Source: Streptomyces flavotricini (GTDB lineage Bacteria; Actinomycetota; Actinomycetes; Streptomycetales; Streptomycetaceae). Taken from it: 64,000 nt of DNA. The stretch is taken from the NCBI RefSeq assembly GCF_020639365.1, contig NZ_JAINUL010000001.1:2531519-2595518 (forward strand), read 5' to 3'. Positions 9,539 through 18,565 of the stretch are shown one piece after another. The notes under the pieces are model-generated. The model was not told where the DNA came from. It ran no database searches and saw only the letters and a list, made by a program, of their open reading frames with translations. A program made the position numbers and the translations under genes. The stretch's first letter is position 1; each line of letters opens with the position of its first letter.

Positions 9539-10810
9539 GTGACCGACGCCCAAGAGACCGCAGCAGACCTGCGCACCACCACCGGGGGCGGCCCCCCGGA
9601 CGACGTCGAGAAGGCGCCGATTCCGTTGCTCGAGCCCCGTGAGGGGATCCCTCCGGTGGTCGCCGACGAGGACGCCCTCGCCCGGGTGGTCGCGGCCTTC
9701 GCCGCGGGCACCGGACCCGTGGCCGTCGATGCCGAGCGCGCCTCCGGATACCGCTACGGCCAGCGCGCCTATCTGGTGCAGCTGCGCCGCGAGGGCGCAG
9801 GATCCGCGCTGATCGACCCGGTCGGCTGCCCCGACCTGTCCGCACTCGGCGAGGCCCTGTCCGGTACCGAGTGGATCCTGCACGCCGCCACCCAGGACCT
9901 GCCGTGCCTGCGCGAAATAGGCATGGTGCCCACCTCCCTGTTCGACACCGAGCTGGCCGGCCGCCTCGCCGGCTTCCCCCGGGTCGGACTGGGCGCGATG
10001 GTCGAGAGCGTGCTCGGCTACGCGCTGGAGAAGGGCCACTCCGCCGTCGACTGGTCCACCCGCCCCCTCCCCGAGCCGTGGCTGCGCTACGCCGCGCTCG
10101 ACGTGGAGCTGCTGGTGGACCTGCGGGACGCGCTGGAGAAGGAACTGGACCGGCAGGGCAAACTGGAATGGGCCCGGCAGGAGTTCGACGCCATCGCCGC
10201 CGCCCCGCCCGCGCCGCCGCGCAAGGATCCGTGGCGCCGTACGTCCGGCATGCACAAGGTGCGCCGGCGCCGGCAGATGGCCGTCGTACGGGAGCTGTGG
10301 GAGTCCCGGGACCGGATCGCGCAGCGGCGCGACGTCTCGCCGGGCAAGGTGCTGGGGGACGCCGCGATCGTCGAGGCCGCCCTCGCGCTGCCGGCGAACG
10401 TACACGCACTGTCCGCCCTGCCCGGGTACGGGCAGCGGATGGGCCGGCGCCAGCTGGAGCAGTGGATGGCCGCCGTGGAGCGGGCGAAGGCCCTGCCCGA
10501 GAACGAGCTGCCGCAGCCGGGGGCGACCCCGGCGGGTCCGCCGCCGCCGCGCTCGTGGGCGGACAAGGACCCGGCCGCCGCGGCGCGGCTGGCGGCGGCC
10601 CGGACCGCAGTCTCGGCGCTCGCGGAGGGGCTGAACCTGCCCCAGGAGAACTTGATCACCCCGGACACGGTCCGCCGGCTGTGCTGGGAGCCGCCGCAGC
10701 GGCTGGAGCCGGAGGCGGTGGCGCAGGCCCTCGCGGGCTACGGCGCCCGCCCGTGGCAGATCGAACAGGTGACGCCGGCCCTGGTACGGGCACTGGCGAC
10801 GACCGCCTGA
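9539..10810 (+). CDS. rnd: Ribonuclease D family 3'-5' exonuclease
   Basis: 423-residue DEDD exonuclease with a C-terminal HRDC domain. The exonuclease motifs are visible in order: VAVDAERASGYRY (Exo I), WILHAATQDLPCL (Exo II, with Asp) and LRYAALDVELLVDL (Exo III, Y-x3-D). The HRDC domain spans about residues 215-310 (RQMAVVRELWESRDRIAQRRDVSPGKVL). The family trims tRNA and other RNA 3' ends. The GTG at 9539 starts with VTDAQETAADL, which is typical in streptomycetes. A strong hairpin follows the stop. Confidence 0.9.
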   Translation: MTDAQETAADLRTTTGGGPPDDVEKAPIPLLEPREGIPPVVADEDALARVVAAFAAGTGPVAVDAERASGYRYGQRAYLVQLRREGAGSALIDPVGCPDLSALGEALSGTEWILHAATQDLPCLREIGMVPTSLFDTELAGRLAGFPRVGLGAMVESVLGYALEKGHSAVDWSTRPLPEPWLRYAALDVELLVDLRDALEKELDRQGKLEWARQEFDAIAAAPPAPPRKDPWRRTSGMHKVRRRRQMAVVRELWESRDRIAQRRDVSPGKVLGDAAIVEAALALPANVHALSALPGYGQRMGRRQLEQWMAAVERAKALPENELPQPGATPAGPPPPRSWADKDPAAAARLAAARTAVSALAEGLNLPQENLITPDTVRRLCWEPPQRLEPEAVAQALAGYGARPWQIEQVTPALVRALATTA

Positions 10811-10827
10811 CGCGGCGACACATCACG

Positions 10828-10859
10828 CAGAGCCCCCGGCCGTTCGGCCGGGGGCTCTG
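10828..10859. terminator. Hairpin terminator after RNase D
   Basis: A perfect 14-bp stem (CAGAGCCCCCGGCC paired with GGCCGGGGGCTCTG) closes a GTTC loop. It lies 18 bp after the rnd stop. No T-tract follows, as is usual in Streptomyces. Confidence 0.8.
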
Positions 10860-10905
10860 TGCGTCCCCGCGGTGTCCCGGTTCCGCAACAGCCCCGCCGC
10901 ACCGC

Positions 10906-10948
10906 TTTTGAACACGCTCAAACCTCGCTAGGTTTTGAACATGCTCAA
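10906..10948 (+). promoter_or_regulatory. Tandem operator-like repeat and probable leaderless promoter
   Basis: Two 16-bp direct copies of TTTTGAACA[C/T]GCTCAA lie at 10906-10921 and 10933-10948; each is itself an imperfect dyad TTGA-N6-TCAA. The first contains a -35-like TTGAAC (10908-10913). A TAGGTT -10-like hexamer lies at 10929-10934 with a short 15-bp spacer. The expected transcription start then falls on the ATG at 10941, and the second repeat covers the start codon. Confidence 0.55.
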
Positions 10949-11690
10949 CAAAGAGTCCGAGGGATACGAGGCATGGGTACGCGACTTCGAGGCCGAGCGG
11001 GAGCGGCGCGCGGCGACCGGGGATCCGGAGTGGGAGCGGGGAGCCGCCCTCGATCCGGCGCTCGTACGGAGCCTGCAGCGCTTCCAGGTGGGTGAGGACG
11101 GGGACGGCTCGGCCCTGATCGGCAAGGCGGACCGGGCCGGGGACCCGCACTACGCGCGGGCCGTACGGCTCTTCGTGGCGGAGGAGCGGAACCACGCGCG
11201 GATGCTGGCGCTGCTCCTGGCGGCCGGCGGGGCCGCAACCCTGGAAGGGCACTGGAGCGACGCCGTCTTCGTACGGCTGCGGCGGCTGCTGGGGCTGCGG
11301 GTGGAACTGCTGGTGCTGATGGTGGCGGAGGTGGTGGCCCTGCGGTACTACCGGGCGGTGCGGGACGGGGCCCCGGATCCGCTGACCGCGGAGGTGGCGG
11401 GCCGGATCCTGGCGGACGAGGAGCGCCACGTCCCCTTCCACTGCCGGAGGCTGCGGGAGGCCCTGGCTCCGCTCCCGGCGCCGGGCCGCCGGGCCGCCAC
11501 GCTGGCCTGGCAGGGGCTGCTCGCGGGGGCGGGCGCGGTCGTGGCGGTGGACCACGGCCCGGCACTGCGCCACCTGGCCGTCACCCGCCGCGCGTTCGCC
11601 CGGGACGTCCTGCGCTCCTCCGGCCCCCTGGCCGGGGCCATCCGCGGCGCCGGGCCCGCGGCCGGCCTCCGGGAGGCGGCGCGAGTGTGA
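10941..11690 (+). CDS. Ferritin-like diiron-fold protein
   Basis: 249-residue predicted four-helix-bundle protein. It has paired metal-ligand motifs of the ferritin-like type: AEERNHARML (E..H, near residue 88), MVAEVVALRYYRAV (near 133) and ADEERHVPFH (near 160). These would suit a diiron or haem-free oxidase/ferritin-like centre. The final 60 residues are Ala/Gly/Arg-rich. No signal peptide is present. No ribosome site precedes the ATG at 10941 (a TTG lies 6 bp upstream), consistent with a leaderless mRNA. The function is unknown. The promoter repeats suggest control by a dedicated repressor not encoded here. Confidence 0.7.
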   Translation: MLNKESEGYEAWVRDFEAERERRAATGDPEWERGAALDPALVRSLQRFQVGEDGDGSALIGKADRAGDPHYARAVRLFVAEERNHARMLALLLAAGGAATLEGHWSDAVFVRLRRLLGLRVELLVLMVAEVVALRYYRAVRDGAPDPLTAEVAGRILADEERHVPFHCRRLREALAPLPAPGRRAATLAWQGLLAGAGAVVAVDHGPALRHLAVTRRAFARDVLRSSGPLAGAIRGAGPAAGLREAARV

Positions 11691-11823
11691 CGTTCGCCGC
11701 TCCTCCCGGAGGGGGTGTGCACGCCGGTTACCGGCAAGTAGCATGGCCGGGTGAGCGGGCGCTCAGCCACCGGCCGACCGCCCCCGCGCAGCAGTGCACA
11801 CCCGCACCTGGAGGAGAGCCAAC

Positions 11824-13050
11824 GTGCCTCGTACCGTCAGGGACGTCGTCTTCGTCGACGGCGTCCGCACCCCGTTCGGCAAGGCGGGCCCGAAGGGCAT
11901 CTACAACGAGACCCGCGCCGACGATCTCGTCGTGAAGGCGATCCGGGAGCTGCTGCGCCGCAACCCGGACCTGGACCCCAAGAAGATCGACGAGGTCGCC
12001 ATCGCCGCGACCACGCAGATCGGCGACCAGGGCCTGACGCTGGGCCGTACCGCCGGCATCCTCGCGGGCCTCCCGCAGTCCGTCCCGGGCTACTCCATCG
12101 ACCGCATGTGCGCCGGCGCGCTCACCGCCGTGACCGCCGTCGCGGGCGGCGTGGCCTTCGGTGCGTACGACGTCGCCCTCGCCGGCGGTGTCGAGCACAT
12201 GGGCCGCCACCCCATGGGCGAGGGCGTCGACCCGAACCCGCGCTTCGTCTCCGAGAAGCTGGTCGACGAGTCCGCCCTGTTCATGGGCATGACCGCCGAG
12301 AACCTGCACGACCGGTACCCGACGATCACCAAGCTCCGCGCCGACGAGTACGCCGTGCGCTCGCAGGAGAAGGCCGCCAAGGCGTACGCCGACGGCAAGA
12401 TCCAGCAGGACCTGGTCCCGATCTCGGTGCGCAACACCAACGAGGCGGCCGGTGAGACGGGCTGGGGCCTGGTCACCACCGACGAGCCGATGCGCCCGGG
12501 CACCACGCTGGAGAACCTGGCCGGCCTGAAGACCCCGTTCCGTACGCACGGCAGGGTCACCGCGGGCAACGCCGCCGGTCTCAACGACGGTGCCACCGCC
12601 GCGATCATCGCGTCCGAGGACTTCGCCCGCGAGAACAACCTCCCGGTCAAGATGCGCCTGGTCTCGTACTCCTTCGCGGGTGTCGAGCCGGAGGTCATGG
12701 GCTACGGCCCGATCCCGGCCACCGAGAAGGCCCTCGCCCAGGCCGGCCTGTCCATCGAGGACATAGGCCTGTTCGAGATCAACGAGGCGTTCGCGGTCCA
12801 GGTCCTCGCGTTCCTGGAGCACTACGGCATCGCCGACGACGACGCCCGCGTCAACCAGTACGGCGGCGCGATCGCGTTCGGCCACCCGCTGGCCTCCTCC
12901 GGCGTCCGCCTGATGACGCAGCTGGCCCGCCAGTTCGAGGAGCAGCCGCACGTCCGCTACGGCCTGACGACCATGTGCGTCGGCTTCGGCATGGGCGCCA
13001 CGGTCATCTGGGAGAACCCGAACTTCAACGCCGAGGGAGACTCCAAGTGA
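11824..13050 (+). CDS. fadA: Acetyl-CoA C-acyltransferase (thiolase)
   Basis: 408-residue thiolase that cleaves 3-ketoacyl-CoA with CoA in beta-oxidation. The N-terminal catalytic Cys lies in SIDRMCAGALTAV. The C-terminal blocks NEAFAVQ, GGAIAFGHPLASSG (catalytic His) and TTMCVGFGMG (second Cys) are in place. The GTG at 11824 has a GGAGGAG ribosome site; the ATG 30 bp upstream adds residues that do not look like the family. The stop overlaps the next start in a GTGA arrangement, so translation of fadA and fadB is coupled. Confidence 0.94.
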   Translation: MPRTVRDVVFVDGVRTPFGKAGPKGIYNETRADDLVVKAIRELLRRNPDLDPKKIDEVAIAATTQIGDQGLTLGRTAGILAGLPQSVPGYSIDRMCAGALTAVTAVAGGVAFGAYDVALAGGVEHMGRHPMGEGVDPNPRFVSEKLVDESALFMGMTAENLHDRYPTITKLRADEYAVRSQEKAAKAYADGKIQQDLVPISVRNTNEAAGETGWGLVTTDEPMRPGTTLENLAGLKTPFRTHGRVTAGNAAGLNDGATAAIIASEDFARENNLPVKMRLVSYSFAGVEPEVMGYGPIPATEKALAQAGLSIEDIGLFEINEAFAVQVLAFLEHYGIADDDARVNQYGGAIAFGHPLASSGVRLMTQLARQFEEQPHVRYGLTTMCVGFGMGATVIWENPNFNAEGDSK

Positions 13051-15176
13051 GCACCACCGCTGAGCTCCTGAAGGGCGCGGCCGAGCTGTTCCCGGACGAG
13101 GTCGTCACGTCCGCGCACGTCCGCCACCTGGACCTGCCGTTCGGCGCCGGGCGCTTCGCGCTCGTCACGCTGGACAACGGCTTCGACCACACCAAGCCGA
13201 CCACCTTCGGCCCGCAGTCCCTCGCCAACCTGAACGCGGCGATCGACCAGGTCGAGCAGGAGGCCCTCGCGGGCTCCATCGTCGGCGCGGGCATCACCGG
13301 CAAGCCGTTCATCTTCGCGGTCGGCGCCGACCTCAAGGGTGTCGAGCTGCTGAAGCAGCACGACGAGGCGCTCGCCATCGGCAAGGGCGGCCACGACGTC
13401 TTCAAGCGCCTCTCCGCGCTGGCCGTCCCCACCTTCGCGTACTACAACGGCGCGGCGATGGGCGGCGGTGTCGAGGTCGGTCTGCACTGCACCTACCGCA
13501 CCGTCTCGAAGGCCATCCCGGCCTTCTCGCTCCCCGAGGTCTTCCTCGGCCTGGTTCCGGGCTGGGGCGGATGCGCCCTGCTGCCGAACCTGATCGGCGC
13601 GGAGCGCGCGGTCTCGGTGATCATCGAGAACTCGCTCAACCAGAACAAGCAGCTGCGCGGCAAGCAGGTCTTCGACCTGGGCATCGCCGACGCGCTGTTC
13701 GAGGGCGCGGACTTCCTGGAGCAGTCGCTCCTGTGGACCGCGAACGTCCTGAACGGCACCACCGAGGTCGTCCGCGCGGAGATCGACCGCGGCGAGGCCT
13801 GGGACGCGGCCGTCGCCAAGGGCCGCTTCATCGCGGACTCCAAGGTGCACGGCGCCGCTCCGGCCGCCTACCGCGCGCTGGACATCATCGCCGCGGCCAA
13901 GGGCGGGGACCTCCAGGCCGGCTTCGACGCCGAGGACACCGCGCTGGCGGACCTCATCATGGGCGGCGAGCTGCGCTCGGGCATCTACGCCTTCAACCTG
14001 GTCCAGAAGCGCGCCAAGCGCCCGGCCGGTGCCCCGGACAAGTCCCTGGCCCGTCCGGTCACCAAGGTCGGCGTCGTCGGCGCGGGCCTGATGGCCTCGC
14101 AGCTGGCGCTGCTCTTCCTGCGCCGCCTGGAGGTGCCGGTGGTCCTCACCGACATCGACCAGGAGCGCGTGGACAAGGGTGTGGGCTACGTCCACGCCGA
14201 GATCCAGAAGCTGCTCGGCAAGGGCCGCATCAACCAGGACAAGGCCAACCGCCTGACCGCCCTGGTGACCGGCGTCCTGGACAAGGCCGAGGGCTTCGCG
14301 GACGCGGACTTCATCATCGAGGCCGTGTTCGAGGAGATGTCCGTCAAGCAGAAGGTGTTCGCGGAGGTCGAGGCGGTCGCCCCGGCGCACGCGATCCTCG
14401 CCACCAACACCTCCTCGCTGTCGGTGTCGGAGATGGCCTCGAAGCTCCGGCACCCGGAGCGCGTGGTCGGCTTCCACTTCTTCAACCCGGTCGCGATCCT
14501 CCCGCTGCTGGAGATCGTCCGCGGTGAGCAGACCGACGACGCCTCGCTGGCCACGGCCTTCGGTGTCGCCAAGAAGCTGAAGAAGACCGCGGTCCTCACC
14601 AAGGACGCCCCGGCGTTCGTCGTGAACCGCATCCTGACCCGCTTCATGGGCGAGATCCAGAACGTCATCGACGAGGGCACCCCGGTGGTCACGGCGGAGA
14701 AGGCCATCGAGCCGCTCGGCCTGCCGATGTCCCCGCTGGTGCTGCTGGAGCTCGTGGGCCCGGCGATCGGTCTGCACGTCTCCGAGACCCTGAACCGCGC
14801 CTTCCCGGAGCGCTTCACCGTCTCCCCGAACCTGGCGGCCGTCGTCAAGGCCGGCAAGCGCGGCTTCTACGTCTACGATTCCGGCAAGCCGGAGCTGGAC
14901 CCCGAGGTCGCCGCGCTCCTGGTCCAGGGCGATGTCGTCCTGACCGAGGAGCAGGTCCGCGACCGCGTCCTGGACGCGGTGGCGCAGGAGATCGGCCTGA
15001 TGCTGGAGGAGGGTGTCGTGGCCGAGGCCCAGGACATCGACCTCTGCCTCATCACGGGCGCCGGCTGGCCCTTCCACCTGGGCGGCGTCACGCCGTACCT
15101 GGACCGCGAGGGTGTCTCGGAGCGCGTGAACGGCAAGAAGTTCCTCGCCCCGGGCCTGGCGAGCGTCCCGGTCTGA
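13047..15176 (+). CDS. fadB: Fatty acid oxidation complex alpha subunit (enoyl-CoA hydratase / 3-hydroxyacyl-CoA dehydrogenase)
   Basis: 709-residue bifunctional enzyme of trifunctional beta-oxidation complexes. The N-terminal crotonase domain shows FIFAVGADLKGVELL and YYNGAAMGGGVEVGLHCTYR (oxyanion Gly). The central NAD-binding domain begins KVGVVGAGLMASQLALLFLRR at about residue 345. The dehydrogenase signature RVVGFHFFNPV with catalytic His follows, then the C-terminal dehydrogenase domains with FVVNRILTRFMGE. GTG at 13047 overlaps the fadA stop. The pair should degrade fatty acyl-CoAs to acetyl-CoA. Length is normal for the family. Confidence 0.94.
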   Translation: MSTTAELLKGAAELFPDEVVTSAHVRHLDLPFGAGRFALVTLDNGFDHTKPTTFGPQSLANLNAAIDQVEQEALAGSIVGAGITGKPFIFAVGADLKGVELLKQHDEALAIGKGGHDVFKRLSALAVPTFAYYNGAAMGGGVEVGLHCTYRTVSKAIPAFSLPEVFLGLVPGWGGCALLPNLIGAERAVSVIIENSLNQNKQLRGKQVFDLGIADALFEGADFLEQSLLWTANVLNGTTEVVRAEIDRGEAWDAAVAKGRFIADSKVHGAAPAAYRALDIIAAAKGGDLQAGFDAEDTALADLIMGGELRSGIYAFNLVQKRAKRPAGAPDKSLARPVTKVGVVGAGLMASQLALLFLRRLEVPVVLTDIDQERVDKGVGYVHAEIQKLLGKGRINQDKANRLTALVTGVLDKAEGFADADFIIEAVFEEMSVKQKVFAEVEAVAPAHAILATNTSSLSVSEMASKLRHPERVVGFHFFNPVAILPLLEIVRGEQTDDASLATAFGVAKKLKKTAVLTKDAPAFVVNRILTRFMGEIQNVIDEGTPVVTAEKAIEPLGLPMSPLVLLELVGPAIGLHVSETLNRAFPERFTVSPNLAAVVKAGKRGFYVYDSGKPELDPEVAALLVQGDVVLTEEQVRDRVLDAVAQEIGLMLEEGVVAEAQDIDLCLITGAGWPFHLGGVTPYLDREGVSERVNGKKFLAPGLASVPV

Positions 15177-15197
15177 GGCCCGTACGCCTGAACGCCC

Positions 15198-15234
15198 CGG
15201 ACGCCCGTCCCCCGGTCAGGGGGGCGGGCGTCCG
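15198..15234. terminator. Hairpin terminator after fadAB
   Basis: A 16-bp stem with one G-T pair (CGGACGCCCGTCCCCC with GGGGGGCGGGCGTCCG) closes a 5-nt loop. It lies 22 bp past the fadB stop. Confidence 0.8.
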
Positions 15235-15307
15235 CCGTTGCGCGGGACGGAGGGAGAAGACGGGACCCGGCGCGGAACCCTCCCGTCCGGGCTGACAGAA
15301 TGCGGCT

Positions 15308-16363
15308 ATGGCGGATGGCACGACACATTTCAGCCGCCGGAACCTGCTGTTCGCGGGCGGCGCGGTGGCCGCCGGCCTCACGGCGGGCGGTCTGTCCTGG
15401 GCGCTGGGCGCCGGGGCCGACGAGCAGGACGACGCGGGCCCGGTCGCCGCTGGCCCGATGGCCGGCGCGTTCGACATGCGGACCGGCGCGCAACTGCTCG
15501 CCCCGACTCCGCTGTTCAATGCGACGGGCCCGCAATCGTTCGCGTTCGACGATACGAACGGCCAGGTCTACGTACTGCAGACCGTCGAGGGCGGTATCCG
15601 GCTCGACGGCGAGGAGGACCCGCTCGACTCGGGTGATCGCAAGACATCCGGCGATATGTGCCTGACCCGGCTGAGCAGTTCCGGTAAAACGCTCGGGCAT
15701 ATGTATCTGCGCGGCTTCGGCCACGGAATTTCCTGCGGAGTCGAGCCGACCGGTCAGCGCACGTACATATGGGTCGAGGGCCGCGCCGACGCCGAGAGCG
15801 GCTACGGCCGCACCGTTGTCCGGGTGCCGTTCAAGGACGGCTCGGTCCTCGACAGTTCGGACGAGTCCGTCCGCCATTTCGACCCGGTTCCCGGATCGAC
15901 CGACGTCTCGCCCGCACTCGACCTGCCCGGCGGGCGGGTGCTGGTGAGCCACGAGGAGGACGGTGTGCACCGGTTCTCGGTGTACGGGACGGCGGACTTC
16001 CTGGAGGGGCGCTTCGACGCCGCACAGACCCTCAGGGCCGGGGTACAGGTCAAGCAGGAGGAGTGGTTCCAGGGCTGCGCCCTGTACGGGGACCACGTCT
16101 ACGTACTGACCGGGGGCCCGTACACCGGCAAGAGCGGGGACAATCCGCGGAAGTCGGGCGGAAATACGTACGTCTCCGCAATTGACGTGCGCACGGGGAA
16201 GGCCCAAGGCCGTCATCACGTGACCGTGGCCCCGGACCTGGTGTACCGGGAGCCGGAGGGAATCGCGGTCTCCATGGCCGGCGGACGGCCGGCATTGTGC
16301 ATCGGCTTTTCCGTGAAGGCCCAGGACCGGCGTGAGCTGGCGTTGTATCGCTTCACGGCCTGA
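15308..16363 (+). CDS. TAT-exported TagC-like beta-propeller protein
   Basis: 351-residue protein with a twin-arginine signal (FSRRNLLFAGGAVAAGLTAG) and then repeated short strands of a predicted propeller fold. Such proteins are often annotated in Streptomyces as teichoic acid biosynthesis protein C and resemble phage receptor-binding/TagC propellers. Visible repeats include FDDTNGQVYVLQT, GQRTYIWVEGR and LYGDHVYVLTGG. Export by Tat implies folding in the cytoplasm. The position at the head of a wall-polymer cluster supports a cell-wall role, but no catalytic residues can be assigned. It could bind a glycan or polyol-phosphate chain. Confidence 0.7.
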   Translation: MADGTTHFSRRNLLFAGGAVAAGLTAGGLSWALGAGADEQDDAGPVAAGPMAGAFDMRTGAQLLAPTPLFNATGPQSFAFDDTNGQVYVLQTVEGGIRLDGEEDPLDSGDRKTSGDMCLTRLSSSGKTLGHMYLRGFGHGISCGVEPTGQRTYIWVEGRADAESGYGRTVVRVPFKDGSVLDSSDESVRHFDPVPGSTDVSPALDLPGGRVLVSHEEDGVHRFSVYGTADFLEGRFDAAQTLRAGVQVKQEEWFQGCALYGDHVYVLTGGPYTGKSGDNPRKSGGNTYVSAIDVRTGKAQGRHHVTVAPDLVYREPEGIAVSMAGGRPALCIGFSVKAQDRRELALYRFTA

Positions 16364-16472
16364 CGGCATTGGCCCTTGGTTAACCCTGCGTCCTTCAGCC
16401 GTCAATGTTGCTGCTTATACTACTGCGACACTTCACAGAATCCTTATACCTCCACGGGGGAGGAACCGCACG

Positions 16473-18467
16473 ATGGGCTCCAAGCGGCTGCGCGCCGCGC
16501 TCGGCGTTCTGATCACTTCCGGGCTCATCCTCAGCTTCGTCGGGATGCTGATCGCCGTCGCGTTCGTCTCCCTCCCCCTGTTCGCCGGCTGCGCAGCGCT
16601 CAGCTACGTCGCCGACCTGATGCTCCACAACACCGAGTCGCCGACGCTGGAGAAGCTGCGCGACTCGCGCTTCGGCCTGACGATGCGCTTCCTCATCCGG
16701 CAGTTCCTGCTGCTGGGGCTGTGCGGAGCCATCGCCGACATCGAGTCGTTCGTGGCGCAGATGACCACCATCGGCCTGCTCCTGCTGTTCATCCTGCAGC
16801 TCGCGTACGGCGCGCTCCTCAAACACGTCCGCAAGATGCGCAACGAACTGCCGTTCACCACGCGCGGGCTGGACCTGGAGGCGCTCGGCATCCGCCGCAT
16901 GCCGCACCCGTTCCTGATGAACAAGCACGTCCGCAAGACGTTGCACCTGGACATCCCGCTGGTGGCCGGGGCGCTGGCCACCATCGCGACGGACGACTGG
17001 CGCTTCGTCACGTACGGCATGATCACCACCGTCTTCCTCGCCTACTTCTCGCTGCTGGTGCTGGTGCCCGACGCGCGCAACGCGCTCAAGCTGCCCACCA
17101 CCGACGAGGCCATCGAGGAGCTCAACCACCAGCTGGCCGAATACCGACCCCAGGTCGCTCTCTACTTCACCTTCGCGGCAGTCTCCAAAGACTTCATGTA
17201 CCAGGTGAACATGTGGCTGGAGTCGCTGGAGTCGCTGGAGCTGCGGCCCATCATCGTGCTGCGCGAGCGGGCCACCCTGCGCTACCTGGACGCGACCTCG
17301 GTCCCCGTCATCTGCATCCCGAAAGCGGACAATCTCGCCCGTATCGAGATGAACGAGCTCCGTGTCGCCCTCTACCCCGGCAACGCGGGCAAGAACGTCC
17401 ACATGCTCCAGCGCGCCGAGGTCAAGCACGTCTTCATCGGCCACGGCGACAGCGACAAGCTCGCGAGCAGCAACCGGGTCAGCAAGGTCTTCGACGAGAT
17501 CTGGGTGGCCGGCCGGGCCGGCCGCGACCGCTACGAGCGCATCAAGCACGCCGTGTCGCACCACCAGATCGTCGAGGTCGGCCGCCCCCAGCTGATGCCC
17601 CTGCACCGCTGGACCGGCAAGGTCGCCGCCCCCGTCCCCACCGTCATCTACGCCCCCACCTGGGAGGGCTGGACCGACGACGCCTGCTACACCTCGGTCA
17701 TCCCGGCCGGCGAGAAGCTGATCAAGGCGTTGCTCGACTACGAGCGCGACATCCGCATCATCTACAAGCCGCACCCGCTCACCGGCTCGCGCTCCGCCGA
17801 GGCCGCCGCCGCGCACCGCCGCGTCATCGCCCTCCTCGAAGAGGACAACGCCCGGCGCTTCGGACGCAACCTCACCGACTCCAAGGCCGCCGCCAAGAAG
17901 CTCGCCCGGATCGACCAGCGCATCGCCGACCTCTCCGAGCGCGGCGTCCGCTCCAAGTACCCGGACCTCACCGAGGAGGAGCGGACCGCGCGCATCCGGC
18001 GCAGCCGCAACCAGGCGGGCGCCCTGTACTGGAACGCGGTCCCCGACGCCGCGCACCACGTGGTGACCGAGCGGATCCCGGCCCTGTACGACTGCTTCAA
18101 CCAGTCCGACCTGCTCATCGGCGACATGTCCAGCGTCGTCTCCGACTTCGTCGCGACCCTGAAGCCGTACGCCATCTTCAACCTCGACGGGCTGCCCGAC
18201 GAGCAGTTCCGCAACGAGCAGCGCACGGCCTACGCCTCCTACCTGCTCGACGGCGACTGCAACGGTCTGGCCGAGGCCATCGAGGCGACGCTGAACCCCC
18301 GCGAGGACGTCATGGCGCCCTACCGCGAGCAGCTGAAGGAATACCTCCTGGGCGAGGAGTACCCGCCCTCGATCGTCCGCTTCAACGCGGCCGCCAACAA
18401 CCTCTACCGGCGGGGGCTGCGCGACTTCCCCATCGAATACCCGGACCAGGTCCCCTACCCCGTGTAG
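16473..18467 (+). CDS. CDP-glycerol/CDP-ribitol polyol-phosphate transferase with N-terminal membrane domain
   Basis: 664-residue polymerase-type transferase that would add glycerol- or ribitol-phosphate units from the CDP-activated donor to a growing wall polymer. The C-terminal two thirds contain the family motifs: VFIGHGDSDKLASSNRVSKVFDEIWVAG, YAPTWEGW, IIYKPHPLTG and SDLLIGDMSSVVSDFVATLKP. Unlike most TagF/TarL enzymes, which are soluble or peripheral, the first 230 residues hold about five hydrophobic helices, so this one appears integral to the membrane. A GGGGGAGG ribosome site precedes the ATG at 16473. The next gene makes CDP-ribitol, which favours ribitol-phosphate as donor. A small in-frame repeat (LESLESLEL) occurs near residue 250. 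Confidence 0.88.
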   Translation: MGSKRLRAALGVLITSGLILSFVGMLIAVAFVSLPLFAGCAALSYVADLMLHNTESPTLEKLRDSRFGLTMRFLIRQFLLLGLCGAIADIESFVAQMTTIGLLLLFILQLAYGALLKHVRKMRNELPFTTRGLDLEALGIRRMPHPFLMNKHVRKTLHLDIPLVAGALATIATDDWRFVTYGMITTVFLAYFSLLVLVPDARNALKLPTTDEAIEELNHQLAEYRPQVALYFTFAAVSKDFMYQVNMWLESLESLELRPIIVLRERATLRYLDATSVPVICIPKADNLARIEMNELRVALYPGNAGKNVHMLQRAEVKHVFIGHGDSDKLASSNRVSKVFDEIWVAGRAGRDRYERIKHAVSHHQIVEVGRPQLMPLHRWTGKVAAPVPTVIYAPTWEGWTDDACYTSVIPAGEKLIKALLDYERDIRIIYKPHPLTGSRSAEAAAAHRRVIALLEEDNARRFGRNLTDSKAAAKKLARIDQRIADLSERGVRSKYPDLTEEERTARIRRSRNQAGALYWNAVPDAAHHVVTERIPALYDCFNQSDLLIGDMSSVVSDFVATLKPYAIFNLDGLPDEQFRNEQRTAYASYLLDGDCNGLAEAIEATLNPREDVMAPYREQLKEYLLGEEYPPSIVRFNAAANNLYRRGLRDFPIEYPDQVPYPV

Positions 18468-18565
18468 ACGGGCCTCCTCCGGGCGGTCGAGTCGCACCGC
18501 CCCACCCCCCGACCGCCGCCCCGCCCCACCGCCGTGCCGCACCCCTCACTCAGGAAGAAGGAGCC

